This document shows, piece after piece, positions 51,701 to 59,994 of a stretch of DNA of 64,000 nucleotides. Under the pieces are notes generated by a model. That model searched no databases. It was given only the letters and a program-made list of their open reading frames with translations, and was not told the DNA's origin. Positions within the stretch are counted from its first letter, which is position 1; each line of letters starts with the position of its first letter. The DNA comes from Leifsonia shinshuensis (GTDB lineage Bacteria; Actinomycetota; Actinomycetes; Actinomycetales; Microbacteriaceae): positions 434,001-498,000 of the forward strand of contig NZ_JAHHZQ010000001.1 in NCBI RefSeq assembly GCF_022606355.1, written 5' to 3'. Position numbers and translations under genes: made by a program.

Positions 51701-54653
51701 CCGGACGGGTCGTGACGTCGTCTTCGACGGCGACGGGGTTGCGCGCGCCGTCGACACGCGGTGCGATCCCGACCCGCACGGTGCCCGTGGCCCTGGCGCC
51801 GAGCGCATCCACGACGGCGTAGGTGAACGAGTCGGTTCCCGCTGCGTACTCCCCCGCCTGGAAGTCCATCCAATCGCTGCCGGAGGCCACGACGGCGCCC
51901 TTCTGCGGATTGGTCTCCTGGCCGATGAACTGCACGGAGTCGCCGTCGGGGTCGATGCCCGAGAGCGGGATCGTGATCCGCACCGTGTCGCCGGCGAGGA
52001 CGCGGGCCGTGACCGTCTTGGGCACGGGCGGGTTGTTGGTCGCCACGTCGCGCTCGCGCACGGCGATGCTCACTTCGGCGGTGGCCCACTGCCCGTCGGC
52101 GCCGTAGACGCGGTACGCCGCGGTGTAGTTGCCGGGCTTCGACGGCGCGAGATACCGCAGGTGATCCCCGCTGGCGAACAGGAGGCCGGCCCCGGCGGGC
52201 AGTGGCGTCGCGAGCGTCGGGTCGAGGGTCAGCTTGTCGCCGTCCGGCTGCACGTCGTTGGCCAGCACGGGGATGTCGACGACGTCGTCCACCCGCACGG
52301 CCACGGAGTCGGGGACGGCGATGGGCGGCTGGTGCACGGTGAGCGGCGGGAGCTGGACGACGGTGACCGTGCCCTCGGCGTCGGCCAGGCCGTTGCTGAG
52401 CCGGTAGTGGAAGTCGACGGGCTCGCTGAGCGGCCTCGTCAGCGACACGCGCAGCGTGCGCTGCTGGAGCACCTGTACCTTGATGCCGGACGCTGGGGAG
52501 GGATCCGTGACCCCTGTCACCAGGAGCACGCCCCCCGACGGGTCGATGTCGGTCGACAGCACGTCGACGTCCTGCGTCGACTGCTCGCGGATGAAGGCCG
52601 TGTGCGGCACGGCGATCGGCGTCGTCTTGGCCCCGGGCGGCGCCTTCACCTCGACGCGCACGGTGCCCGTCGTCGTGATCACGCCGTCCGTCACCGAATA
52701 CTCGATGTTGTGGGTCCCGGCCTGGTCGGACGCGAAGCGGAACGTTCCGCCCTGGTAGTCCGGTGTGATCGTGGCGTCCGCCTTGGACGGCACGGTGCTC
52801 AGCCGGACGACGCCGTTGCCACCGCGCACGTGGTCGAGCGGCCGGACGGTCGTCTCCTGACCCTGATAGGTCACGACGGCGAACGGATCGGCGATGATCG
52901 GCACCTGGCCGGGGGGCTGCACCGTCACGGCCAGCTGACCGGAACCTTCGGCCCGCCCGTCCGAGAGCACCAGCGCGACGTCCTTGAGGCCGCCTCCCGT
53001 CCCGTGGTCGGAGTACGCGACCTGCCCCTGCGGGGTGAAGGTCACAGTGTCGGGGGCGGGGACCGTGGCGCTCGCCAGGTAGAACGGGTCGCCGTCGGGG
53101 TCGTAGCAGTCACCGAGAACGGAGGTGGTGACCCGGCCGCCGGCCTGGACGACCGCCTTCGCCGTGCGGACGCACACGGGAGGCGAGTTCTCGTTCGGGG
53201 TGCGGACCGTCACGGTCACGTGCGCCGTCGCCGTCCCGCCGCGTCCGTCGGAGATGGTGTAGTCGAAGCCGATGGAGCCGCTCGCGGTCGGCGGGAGGGA
53301 GATCTGGAGCAGCTGGTCCGAGTTCGTCAACTGGATCGTCCCCTGGTCGGCGGGGATCGCGGTGAACGAGTCGATCGTCAGCACGTCGCCGTTCGGGTCG
53401 TAGTCGTTGAGCAGCACCGGGAGCGGCGTGACGCGTCCCGGCCGCGCGCCGAACTGGTCGTCGACCGCGACCGGGGGCTGCTCCTGCTTCGCGTACTGGG
53501 GCGTCGTGTCCTGCTTGGACTGGTCCACGAGCTCCTGCGTGGTCTTCTTGGAGATCAGCTCGTCCCAGTTGTCGATGCGCGCGTTGCCCGACTGCACGGC
53601 CCAGGAGACACCGGAGCGGGCGTCGTTCAGGACCACGCGGTCGCGGTTCACCCGGAACGAGAGCACCGCGTTGGCCGGCACCTGACTCAGCGGGCTCCGG
53701 GTCCCCGCCGCCGACGAGGAGCAGCCGCGCCACGCGGCGCCTCCGTTCCAGGCGGCGTACACGCATCCCGCCACCGCCACCGGCGCGGCGGGCGCCCCCG
53801 ACACCGTGCCGAGCACCCGCGTCGGGGCCGAGCCGTCGAGGGGGACGCGGACGAGACCGGAGGAGGTCGCGATCCACACGGCCGTTCCGTCGCTCGACGG
53901 CGCCTGCAGCATCGCGTCGGTGTCGTCGCCGAGCACCCGGGCGAGGTTCACGGCGCCGTCGCTGGTCCACAGCGTCTTCTCGTCCGGGTCGAACACCGCC
54001 CACCGGCCGCCCGCCGACGTGACCTGCACGTGAGCGCCCTCGCCCCGGGTTGGCACCTTCACGGTCGAACTCGCCGGCTGCTCACCGCCCAGGTCGATGC
54101 GCACCATGCTGCGGGATCCCGGCTGGTAGACGAACAGCACGCCGGAGGGATCCATCGCGGCGAGGGCGCGACCGCCGAGGTCGATCGTCGCGGCCGACCC
54201 CGAGTTGAACTGGTCGAGCTGATCGATCGAGGTCAGCCAGAGCTGGCCGGTCGTCTGGGAGAGCATCGCGACATGGTTGCCGGAGACGGCCACCTGCGGC
54301 GACCGCGGAGGAAGGGCGACCGACTTGCCGGCCTCGGCGGTCGCCGGGTCGACCACCGCCGCCGTGTTCGCCTCCTTGTCGAGCAGCAGAACGTTCTCGC
54401 CGTCCTGCACGACGTCGAGCGCCTCCCCGGAGCCCGCGACGATCGAGTTCAGCGAGTCGATCTCGGTGTTGGCGCGGCCGAGCGCCTTCTTCGTGTCGCT
54501 GGCCACCCACACCGCGGCGTCGTTCAGCTGCAGGTGTTGCGCGCTGTAGCCGCCCGAGAACACGGCGAGTGTCGTCACCAGTGCGGCGACGACCGTTCCG
54601 CTCAGCGCCGTCGCGGCGATCGACTTGTGGGCGAGCAGCCACGACCGGATCAT
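48744..54653 (-). CDS. Giant membrane-anchored Ig-like/fibronectin type III surface protein
   Basis: 1969 residues. A short cytoplasmic end and one membrane helix (about 12-35) begin the protein. Then comes a 350-residue region with repeated V/L-rich beta strands (propeller-like). About ten to eleven cadherin/Ig-like repeats follow (about 395-1450), several with the pattern VLANDxDPDGxxLxV. Four fibronectin-III-like domains close the protein (about 1460-1969, for example LTLSWTPGAFNNSPITGFEV). There is no LPXTG or C-terminal anchor. It is probably an elongated stalk reaching through the wall. The ATG overlaps the kinase stop. The open plus-strand frame covering the same DNA is a high-GC shadow. 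Confidence 0.9.
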   Translation of the reverse strand: MIRSWLLAHKSIAATALSGTVVAALVTTLAVFSGGYSAQHLQLNDAAVWVASDTKKALGRANTEIDSLNSIVAGSGEALDVVQDGENVLLLDKEANTAAVVDPATAEAGKSVALPPRSPQVAVSGNHVAMLSQTTGQLWLTSIDQLDQFNSGSAATIDLGGRALAAMDPSGVLFVYQPGSRSMVRIDLGGEQPASSTVKVPTRGEGAHVQVTSAGGRWAVFDPDEKTLWTSDGAVNLARVLGDDTDAMLQAPSSDGTAVWIATSSGLVRVPLDGSAPTRVLGTVSGAPAAPVAVAGCVYAAWNGGAAWRGCSSSAAGTRSPLSQVPANAVLSFRVNRDRVVLNDARSGVSWAVQSGNARIDNWDELISKKTTQELVDQSKQDTTPQYAKQEQPPVAVDDQFGARPGRVTPLPVLLNDYDPNGDVLTIDSFTAIPADQGTIQLTNSDQLLQISLPPTASGSIGFDYTISDGRGGTATAHVTVTVRTPNENSPPVCVRTAKAVVQAGGRVTTSVLGDCYDPDGDPFYLASATVPAPDTVTFTPQGQVAYSDHGTGGGLKDVALVLSDGRAEGSGQLAVTVQPPGQVPIIADPFAVVTYQGQETTVRPLDHVRGGNGVVRLSTVPSKADATITPDYQGGTFRFASDQAGTHNIEYSVTDGVITTTGTVRVEVKAPPGAKTTPIAVPHTAFIREQSTQDVDVLSTDIDPSGGVLLVTGVTDPSPASGIKVQVLQQRTLRVSLTRPLSEPVDFHYRLSNGLADAEGTVTVVQLPPLTVHQPPIAVPDSVAVRVDDVVDIPVLANDVQPDGDKLTLDPTLATPLPAGAGLLFASGDHLRYLAPSKPGNYTAAYRVYGADGQWATAEVSIAVRERDVATNNPPVPKTVTARVLAGDTVRITIPLSGIDPDGDSVQFIGQETNPQKGAVVASGSDWMDFQAGEYAAGTDSFTYAVVDALGARATGTVRVGIAPRVDGARNPVAVEDDVTTRPGRTLSVQVLANDSDPDGSPLSVTAVTSLDGKAKAKIQGDIVVVTAPQQEGAYGFLYTIQNERGGTSQAFLRVTVDKNAPPARPVVTDTVLGLSDILGRDTVDVSALSNVFFADGPVSSLKLSIVPGYGNTAQVTPDKRIRVAITAKSQIIPFKVANPDDESYAAYGFVRLPGYDDALPQLKRGAPKLTVVSEKTLTIHLNDYIVAVGGRKVRLTDAATVRATHANGDDLVVASDTLQYTSSSRYFGPASISFQVTDGSSANDPNGNVATIVLPIDVTPRENQPPVFTGALIDFEPGQSKTVDLTKLTSYPYAKDQSELQYSIQNPRPDGVSLSLSGQKLTISVGAGVQKGSTPSISIGVKDAVNAGQAGRIDLNIVPSTRPLASPQPDRVIAPRGQTTTVDVLANDTATNPFPNKPLRVLAVRGLGGALPDGVAITPSSDNSVLQISVSNTAAPVDTTLQYEVADATDDPDRYTWGTVTVSVQDRPAPVSNVQISAIGDRSLTLSWTPGAFNNSPITGFEVTMSSAASGAVLGTTQCSTTVCAITTPGNGRGNAVTLAVRARNALGLSDPTSYVEPVWSDVVPNAPANVNYTPLNNGLRITWNRPADAPGASPISSYVVTVGGITNALQVSPGDSGSYALNVVDASIANGVAIGFSIASRNDFYQGRTTWNQTSGSGVPAGAPLLTGIAPAANPNTGDGSSAVLSWPNVFTPNGKAVIAYYAGVFQGGAQPGCSVTGVETGNPVLHVDPTSSTFQQVQGGSATFTGLSANQTYNFVVYAYNGQGCTASAVVSATQRLQPGPVRSVKITGPAQNLASTWDFQAAVDYQNGSGSSPIVNYQLIGDNGVVENGQLSGTSGMVSGGNGAHYGTGLTLSITSICETYPDGSQLCSPQNYSTRMGVAVSTAIGGARYDATTSTFSWTSWPTGSGYTLVTYSCGNGPEAPMPPVGQTATCQASPGAVNPSLTVTVRVGSDTYSTSYPASGMP

Positions 54654-56080
54654 GGTGAAGCGGTCCTCTGCACGCACTTCTGCCCGCTCGGCGACCCCGT
54701 CTTGCCGTCGCGGTTGACCGTGACGGTCACGCACACGGTCTCACCCGGCTTCGCATCGACACGGAACTCGGTCGCACGCTGGCTGCTCGGCGGCTGGTCG
54801 TCGACGGTGACCACGTAGCTGTCGCCGCTCTCGATCCCCGGATCGCTCCACGTGAAGACGATGGTGCTCTCGGAGACCCGGCCGCTCAGGTCGCGCACGG
54901 TCGGGATGTCGTTCGCGGAGCCGGCGCGAACCAGGACGACCGCGGCGGTCACTCCGAGGACCACCACCAGCAGCGCGCACGCGACCAGCGAGATCACGAG
55001 GGCCCTGGACACCCGCGACGGCGCGGCGGGCGGCGAGGTCGGCGAGCTGCCGATGCTCTCGCGCACCATCGTGCGGGTCGGAGTGCGGGTGGTCGTCGCG
55101 GCCGCGGCCGGCGTCTTGCGGCGACGACGCTGCGAGCCGGGATCGACGGCCACGACGCCCTTCACCCTGGTGCGCTCCTCCGGATCGTCGGCCGTGGCGA
55201 GCGCCCAGTCGTCCATCGCGACCTCGATGGGCGTCTGCGGCAGGCCGAGCTCGGCCTCCACGGACTGCAGTTCGCGGATCAGCTCGAGCGCGCTGCGCTG
55301 ACGAGCGGACGGCTTGCGCGACATCGAGCGCATCAGGAGCTGTTCGAGCCGTGGCGGAACGTCTGCGCGGCCGATGGGCTGAGGCCGGCCCTTGGTGATG
55401 CGCTGGATGAGCTCCGCCGACGTGTTCTCTTTGCCCGGCTGCTCGAACGGTGACCGGCCGGCCAGCAGGGAGTAGATCGTCGCGCCGATCGACCAGACCT
55501 CGCTCGCGATGGTGCCGCTCGTCTCGTCCAGCAGCACCTCGGGCGCGGACCAGGGGATCGACAGCCCGATCGCCTCGGTGACATCGGCCTCGCTCAGTGT
55601 CGCGGCGATGCCGAAGTCGCTCAGCACGGGATGGCCGTACGCGGTGGTGAGGATGTTCGACGGCTTGATGTCACGGTGCAGCACGCCCGCGCGGTGCGCC
55701 GTCTCGACCGCGCTCGCGATGCGGACGCCGATGCTCAGCACCTCGGGCACCGGCAGCGGCTCCGACCGGTAGCGCTGCCCGATCGCCGACGAGCAGAGCT
55801 CCATGACCAGATACGGCCGGCCGTCGGCCGACACGCTCGCCTGGTAGACGGTGAGGATCGACGGGTGGGTGCTGAGCTGGGCCATCAGGTTGGCCTCCGC
55901 CTGGAACATCTGCTTGACCTGGCTCGTGACGACCTCTGCCAGCATCACCTTGACCGCGACCTGCCGGCGCGGCATGTTCTGCTCGTACAGGAACACGTCG
56001 GCGAAGCCGCCCGAACCGAGCACCCTGACGTACGAGAAGCCAGGCAGGTTCGGCGGCTGTGAAGGCAAGCGCCGAGCCAA
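54650..56080 (-). CDS. Membrane Ser/Thr protein kinase (PknB type) with Fn3-like ectodomain
   Basis: 476 residues. Kinase domain 15-275: glycine loop VLGSGGFADVF, Lys44 in VAVKVM, catalytic loop HRDIKPSN, SDFGIA and APEVL. A basic Thr-rich juxtamembrane region (QRRRRKTPAAAATTTRTPTR) offers autophosphorylation sites. One membrane helix (about 363-388) leads to a 90-residue extracellular domain of Fn3 character (VFTWSDPGIESGDSYVVTVD) instead of PASTA repeats. TTG start, supported by GGGAGGGG 5 nt upstream. The stop overlaps the giant protein gene, its likely partner. Confidence 0.93.
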   Translation of the reverse strand: MARRLPSQPPNLPGFSYVRVLGSGGFADVFLYEQNMPRRQVAVKVMLAEVVTSQVKQMFQAEANLMAQLSTHPSILTVYQASVSADGRPYLVMELCSSAIGQRYRSEPLPVPEVLSIGVRIASAVETAHRAGVLHRDIKPSNILTTAYGHPVLSDFGIAATLSEADVTEAIGLSIPWSAPEVLLDETSGTIASEVWSIGATIYSLLAGRSPFEQPGKENTSAELIQRITKGRPQPIGRADVPPRLEQLLMRSMSRKPSARQRSALELIRELQSVEAELGLPQTPIEVAMDDWALATADDPEERTRVKGVVAVDPGSQRRRRKTPAAAATTTRTPTRTMVRESIGSSPTSPPAAPSRVSRALVISLVACALLVVVLGVTAAVVLVRAGSANDIPTVRDLSGRVSESTIVFTWSDPGIESGDSYVVTVDDQPPSSQRATEFRVDAKPGETVCVTVTVNRDGKTGSPSGQKCVQRTASP

Positions 56081-56134
56081 GCAGCCCCTCCCGTCGTCGG
56101 CCGAACGCGATCGCGGCGGCGAAGGCGTTTCCCA

Positions 56135-56140
56135 ATTGTA
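56135..56140 (-). promoter_or_regulatory. -10 hexamer TACAAT of the kinase gene
   Basis: TACAAT in the 181-bp gap between PP2C and kinase, with a weak CTGAGC -35 sixteen bases upstream. It gives a leader of about 48 nt ending in the GGGAGGGG ribosome site. The same gap holds a C5-n6-G5 element (56197-56212). The kinase and genes downstream can thus be transcribed apart from FHA-PP2C. Confidence 0.6.
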
Positions 56141-56261
56141 GGCAGCAGGGAGAGGCGCTCAGGGAGCCGGGACCCGCACTGGGGACAACTGGATTACCCC
56201 CAACTCGGGGGGCACTCCGGCGTGCCGTGGAGGCTGTGGAGGAATGCCGTCCGACAGCTGG

Positions 56262-57098
56262 TCAGTGCCTCCGAGCCGCCCGCCGGGGGAAGCCCTCGCG
56301 GTGCGTGCCGCTCTCCGGCGTCGCCAGGACGTCGACTACCACGACGGTCACGTTGTCGCGGCCGCCGTTGCCCAGCGCCGCGTCCATCAGCTGTTGCGCG
56401 GCGTCGAGCGGCGAGTTGCCCTCGCCGAGGAAGTACCGGATCCCGTGCTCCGTCAGCTCCTTCGTGAGCCCGTCGGAACAGACCAGCAGTCGCGATCCGG
56501 CCACGATCGGGAAGAGGAAGTAGTCGGGGACCGGGTCCTCGTTGAACCCGACGGCCCGCGTGATCACGTTGCTGTGCGGGTGGACCTCGGCCTCCTCCGG
56601 GGTGATCGCGCCGGCATCCAGCAGCTCTTGCACGATCGAGTGGTCGACGGTCAGCTGTTCGAGCGTGCCGTCGCGAAAGCTGTAGACGCGCGAATCGCCG
56701 ATGTTGAAGACGAGCCAGTACGGAGCACCCTCCACCAGCGTCAGAGCGATGCCCGTCACGGTGGTGCCCGTGCCGAGGTCCGTCTGGCCGACTCCCCTGG
56801 TCATGTCGCCCACGGCGTCGCGCAGCGCGCTCGTCAGCGACGTCTCCGTCACGAAATCGGCGCGGACCTTCTCAGCCAGCCGGGTCACGACCGCGGTGCT
56901 CGCGAAGTCGCCCGCCGTGTGACCTCCCATACCGTCGGCGACCGCGAAGATCGGCGACCGCGCGAGGAGGCTGTCCTCGTTGACGCTACGACGGTAGCCG
57001 GTGTCGCTGAGCGCCGCCCAGCCGAGGCTGATGCGCGCATCGGCACCCCCCGGGACCACCACGGTGTGGCGACGGTTGGTGCGACCGATCTGGGTCAC
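56262..57098 (-). CDS. PP2C-family Ser/Thr protein phosphatase
   Basis: 278 residues. The metal-binding motifs of the family are all present: VNEDSLL, VADGMGGHTAGD, FNIGDSRVY, LVCSDGLT and GGRDNVTVVVV. No membrane segment, so it is cytoplasmic. It is the expected opponent of the kinase encoded next. GTG start overlaps the FHA gene stop by 4 nt. Confidence 0.95.
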   Translation of the reverse strand: MTQIGRTNRRHTVVVPGGADARISLGWAALSDTGYRRSVNEDSLLARSPIFAVADGMGGHTAGDFASTAVVTRLAEKVRADFVTETSLTSALRDAVGDMTRGVGQTDLGTGTTVTGIALTLVEGAPYWLVFNIGDSRVYSFRDGTLEQLTVDHSIVQELLDAGAITPEEAEVHPHSNVITRAVGFNEDPVPDYFLFPIVAGSRLLVCSDGLTKELTEHGIRYFLGEGNSPLDAAQQLMDAALGNGGRDNVTVVVVDVLATPESGTHREGFPRRAARRH

Positions 57099-58363
57099 TC
57101 GCGTCCTTCTTCTCGACGGTCCGCCCCCGACGCCGGCCGAGGTGCACCCTGCGGGTCATCGGCCGGGACGGCGGTGATCTCGATGATATTACCGTCGCCG
57201 ATCTGCACAACGGAGCCGGGCAGCACGACCGTCGACTCGCCCGGCCGCAGGCGGGCGGACGCCCCACCCGGCCGAACGACGACGGTACCGTTCGTCGACC
57301 GGAGGTCGGTGACGACGACGGCGTCCCCCGACTGCTCGATGCGCAGGTGCGTCGACGAGACCTCCTGATCGGGCGACGGCACCGCGATCAGGCGCGGCAG
57401 CACACCGGAGTCCACCCGCGGCAGCGCGGGCTTGCGACCCACGAGGATCGGGGCGTCCAGCTCGAAGCTGTCCCCCGGTCCGACGCGAACGGCGAAGCGC
57501 AGCGGTGCCCGCTCCGGCGCGACCGGCGCGAGCTCCGACGGCCGAGGCGATGTCCCGTCGCCGGTGCGGCCACCGGGCGTGTCGCGCGAACCGGTGGTCA
57601 GCGGCTGCTCCGTCGCCGTCCCCGGCTCCTCGATGTCGATCGCGCCGGGGAGCTCGTGCGCGACGGGAACCCGCTGGACCACCGGCTCGGCCTCGGGCGA
57701 CTCGGCGAGTTCCGCCCGGGAGTCGTGGCGCGAGAACAGGCTCGAGCTCCGGGGACGGTCGCGGATGATCGTCTCGTCGGCGCTTGCGTCGCCCGCGGGC
57801 GAATCGTCGGCGCCGGAGTCGCCGGCCCGTACCGAGACGACCGGTTCGGCGCTGCGCTCTACGCGCTCGATCGGCGCACTCGACCAGGTCAGCAGCTCGC
57901 CGTCCACCACCCCGAGCCCGATCGGCAGCGAGCCGACGGCGAGCCGGGCGACCGGAGCGGTGGGCAGGTCGTCCCCGCCGAGCGCGAGGCCGGTGACGTT
58001 CCGGAACTCCGCGAGCACCCAGGGCTGCACGCCCCCGGAGCCGAACCGCCGGGCACCGCCGACGGAGAAGATGTCGAGCGCCGCCGAGCCGCGGACCACC
58101 GCGGTCACGACGATCTCGCCCTGAGCGTTCGGCTCGCCGAGCTCCGCGACGGCGAACGAGCGCACGCTGTCCGGTCCGGCCAGGGGGAACGCCCCGACCA
58201 CCGACTCGATGGTCGCCAGATCGGAGTCGGCGAGCCACCACACCGCCTCGACGATGCTGTCGGCGGCCGTGCTCTCGACGCAGGCGACGAACCGCCGCCC
58301 GGCGATCAGCAGCCAGCGGGACGGGCCGGCGGTCGGGGCGTACCGCGTGAAGCCGGGAGCCAC
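57095..58363 (-). CDS. FHA-domain protein
   Basis: 422 residues. The N-terminal 170 residues form an unrecognised globular domain. A long acidic, Pro/Ser-rich linker (about 190-285) includes Thr in ADETIIRD, a good kinase target. The C-terminal FHA domain (about 300-400) has ILVGRKPAL, EVSSTHLRIEQSGD and RSTNGTVVV. It is the first gene of the cluster, with TACACT as -10 (58436-58431) and GGAGG 8 nt before the GTG. It probably binds phosphothreonine on the kinase or on itself. Confidence 0.9.
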   Translation of the reverse strand: MAPGFTRYAPTAGPSRWLLIAGRRFVACVESTAADSIVEAVWWLADSDLATIESVVGAFPLAGPDSVRSFAVAELGEPNAQGEIVVTAVVRGSAALDIFSVGGARRFGSGGVQPWVLAEFRNVTGLALGGDDLPTAPVARLAVGSLPIGLGVVDGELLTWSSAPIERVERSAEPVVSVRAGDSGADDSPAGDASADETIIRDRPRSSSLFSRHDSRAELAESPEAEPVVQRVPVAHELPGAIDIEEPGTATEQPLTTGSRDTPGGRTGDGTSPRPSELAPVAPERAPLRFAVRVGPGDSFELDAPILVGRKPALPRVDSGVLPRLIAVPSPDQEVSSTHLRIEQSGDAVVVTDLRSTNGTVVVRPGGASARLRPGESTVVLPGSVVQIGDGNIIEITAVPADDPQGAPRPASGADRREEGRE

Positions 58364-58430
58364 TCGGGGTTCCTCCAGGTCTGCGACGGACCGGGGCTGC
58401 TCCCCGATGTAGGACGTGACGTACGGGACG

Positions 58431-58436
58431 AGTGTA
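58431..58436 (-). promoter_or_regulatory. Candidate -10 (TACACT) of the FHA-PP2C operon
   Basis: TACACT between the cache gene's stop and the FHA gene, with about a 60-nt leader. It lies only 10 bp beyond the cache stop codon. Confidence 0.45.
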
Positions 58437-58445
58437 GTCGCCGAC

Positions 58446-59204
58446 TCAGGTGGGCTGCGCCGAGGCGACGAGGCGGAACGGGGTCCCCGGGCACCGGATC
58501 GCGTCGTCCCCGACCTGAGCGACGGCCCCCACCAGCACCGTCGGGTCGGTCGACACCATCACCCGCCCCCACTCGTTGACCAGCATCGTCGGGCACCCGA
58601 CTCCCAACAGCGCCGGCAGCAGTTCACGCTCGAGACGCCGGACGTAGACGTCCACACCGACCACGCCGAGCATCCGCCCGCCATGCTCGACGGGCGAGGT
58701 GATGGTGACGATGTAGTCGCAGGCGCAGAGGTGGTCGACGTACGGCCCGGTGATGTGCGTGCGATGCGTCGATCGCGGGATGCTGTACCACTCCAGCGAC
58801 CGGAAGTCGCGCAGATAGTCCGAGTACGAGCGGGAGGCCAGATCCAGCCGGCTCGGCTCGGTCGTCGCCCCCGTGAGCGGGTTGTCGTCGAGCGGTCCGA
58901 GCCACCAGGCGAAGTGGAGGTCGTCCCCTCCGGTGAACTCCGGCGCGGCGACGAACCCCGCGCCGACGAGCACCGGATCGTCCTCGCGCAGCGCGGGGAC
59001 GACCAAGCGCTCGATGAGCTCGTCCAACGCGGCGGCAGGAATCCCGTCCGCGCCCTGATCGGCGAGGACGGCGTCCCGCCATCCCGTGAGCCGCTCCTGG
59101 AGGTCGCCGAACAGGGCGCTCACGCGCGCGGCCGCAGCGTCGATCTGTGCCACAGCGTCGATGCGTGCCGACTCGGCCCGCGTCTTCGAGACCGGCTCAG
59201 CCAT
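58446..59204 (-). CDS. Soluble cache-domain (PDC sensor-like) protein
   Basis: 252 residues. After a helical start, the central part (about 75-235) resembles a double cache/PDC domain: VGAGFVAAPE, LDLASRSYSDYLRDFRSLEW, the binding-loop segment SIPRSTHRTHITGPYVDH, and MLGVVGVDVYVRRLE. Cache domains normally sit outside the membrane, but no signal peptide or membrane helix is present, so this one is cytoplasmic. The ATG lies 8 nt inside the regulator gene's 3' end. It probably senses a small carboxylate for the adjoining regulator (inference). Confidence 0.8.
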   Translation of the reverse strand: MAEPVSKTRAESARIDAVAQIDAAAARVSALFGDLQERLTGWRDAVLADQGADGIPAAALDELIERLVVPALREDDPVLVGAGFVAAPEFTGGDDLHFAWWLGPLDDNPLTGATTEPSRLDLASRSYSDYLRDFRSLEWYSIPRSTHRTHITGPYVDHLCACDYIVTITSPVEHGGRMLGVVGVDVYVRRLERELLPALLGVGCPTMLVNEWGRVMVSTDPTVLVGAVAQVGDDAIRCPGTPFRLVASAQPT

Positions 59205-59982
59205 CGATCGTCCCTCCCGTCTCGATCCGGGCCTTCGCGGCCAGCAGCCAGCGCGCCACCCGGCCCAGCAGAGCGGTGACCTCGGCTCTCGCGCCCGCGG
59301 CGTCGCTCGCGGCGACGGCGTCGGCGATCGCCCGCACCGACCCGGCCGTACCCTCGCGAAGCGCGGCGTCGCGCATCCCGAGCCACAAGAGCGGTCCGAA
59401 CTCGGCCTGCAGCCGGATCTGCTCGCGCACCAGACGGGTCGACTGGCTCAGCACAGCGAGCTCGAGGAGGAATCCCCCGGCGCTGCGCCGCGCCTCCGCC
59501 GGCTCGCCGAAGTCCGCCGCGGCGAGCCAGGCCGCCAGCCGGGCGTCGTCGGCCGGGGTCGTCCGCTCGGCCGCCCGGTCGGCGCATCCCGCCGCGATCG
59601 CCGTCACGTACACGGTGAGGTCGCTGAGCTCGACCTGCGAGAGCCCGCGGAGCCGCGTCGCCAGCATCGGCTCGTCGGCGTCGCCGGGGTGGACGACGAA
59701 ACTGCCGCCGTCCCTGCCGCGGCGCGTCTCGACCAGCCCGGCCTCGCGCAGCATCCCGAGGGCTTCGCGCGCGGTCACGAGCGCGACGCCGAACCGCCGC
59801 GCCAGATCGGCCTCGTTGGGCAGCCGCTCCCCCGGGCTGAGCACGCCCAGCACGATCGCATCGGTGAGGCGGCGCGCGACCTGCTCGGCGCGTCCGGCGT
59901 CCGAGAGCTGCGCGAAGACGGCGTCGCGCGCCCCTGGCGCCGGCCGCGTCGTTCGGGCAGCATCGCGGATGGGGGTGGTCAC
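59197..59982 (-). CDS. FadR-subfamily GntR transcriptional regulator
   Basis: 261 residues. The N-terminal GntR winged helix contains LSPGERLPNEADLARRFGVA and REALGMLREAGLVETRRGRD. The FCD ligand domain follows, helical throughout. Divergent from the CoA-transferase operon; a palindrome at 60006-60023 overlaps that promoter. GTG 59982 lies 6 nt after TATCGT. It probably represses the catabolic operon until an acyl-CoA or acid ligand binds. Confidence 0.92.
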   Translation of the reverse strand: MTTPIRDAARTTRPAPGARDAVFAQLSDAGRAEQVARRLTDAIVLGVLSPGERLPNEADLARRFGVALVTAREALGMLREAGLVETRRGRDGGSFVVHPGDADEPMLATRLRGLSQVELSDLTVYVTAIAAGCADRAAERTTPADDARLAAWLAAADFGEPAEARRSAGGFLLELAVLSQSTRLVREQIRLQAEFGPLLWLGMRDAALREGTAGSVRAIADAVAASDAAGARAEVTALLGRVARWLLAAKARIETGGTIDG

Positions 59983-59988
59983 CCCTCC

Positions 59989-59994
59989 ACGATA
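59989..59994 (-). promoter_or_regulatory. -10 hexamer TATCGT for the FadR-type gene, 6 nt before the start
   Basis: TATCGT, then GGAGGG, then GTG at 59982. Confidence 0.5.

Noticed and set aside
49104-54818. A 5.7-kb open frame on the plus strand opposite the giant surface protein
   Set aside because: High GC makes stop-free antisense frames common. Its translation is Arg/Asp/Val/Gly-rich with no domain, whereas the minus strand has clear Ig and Fn3 domains and coupled neighbours.
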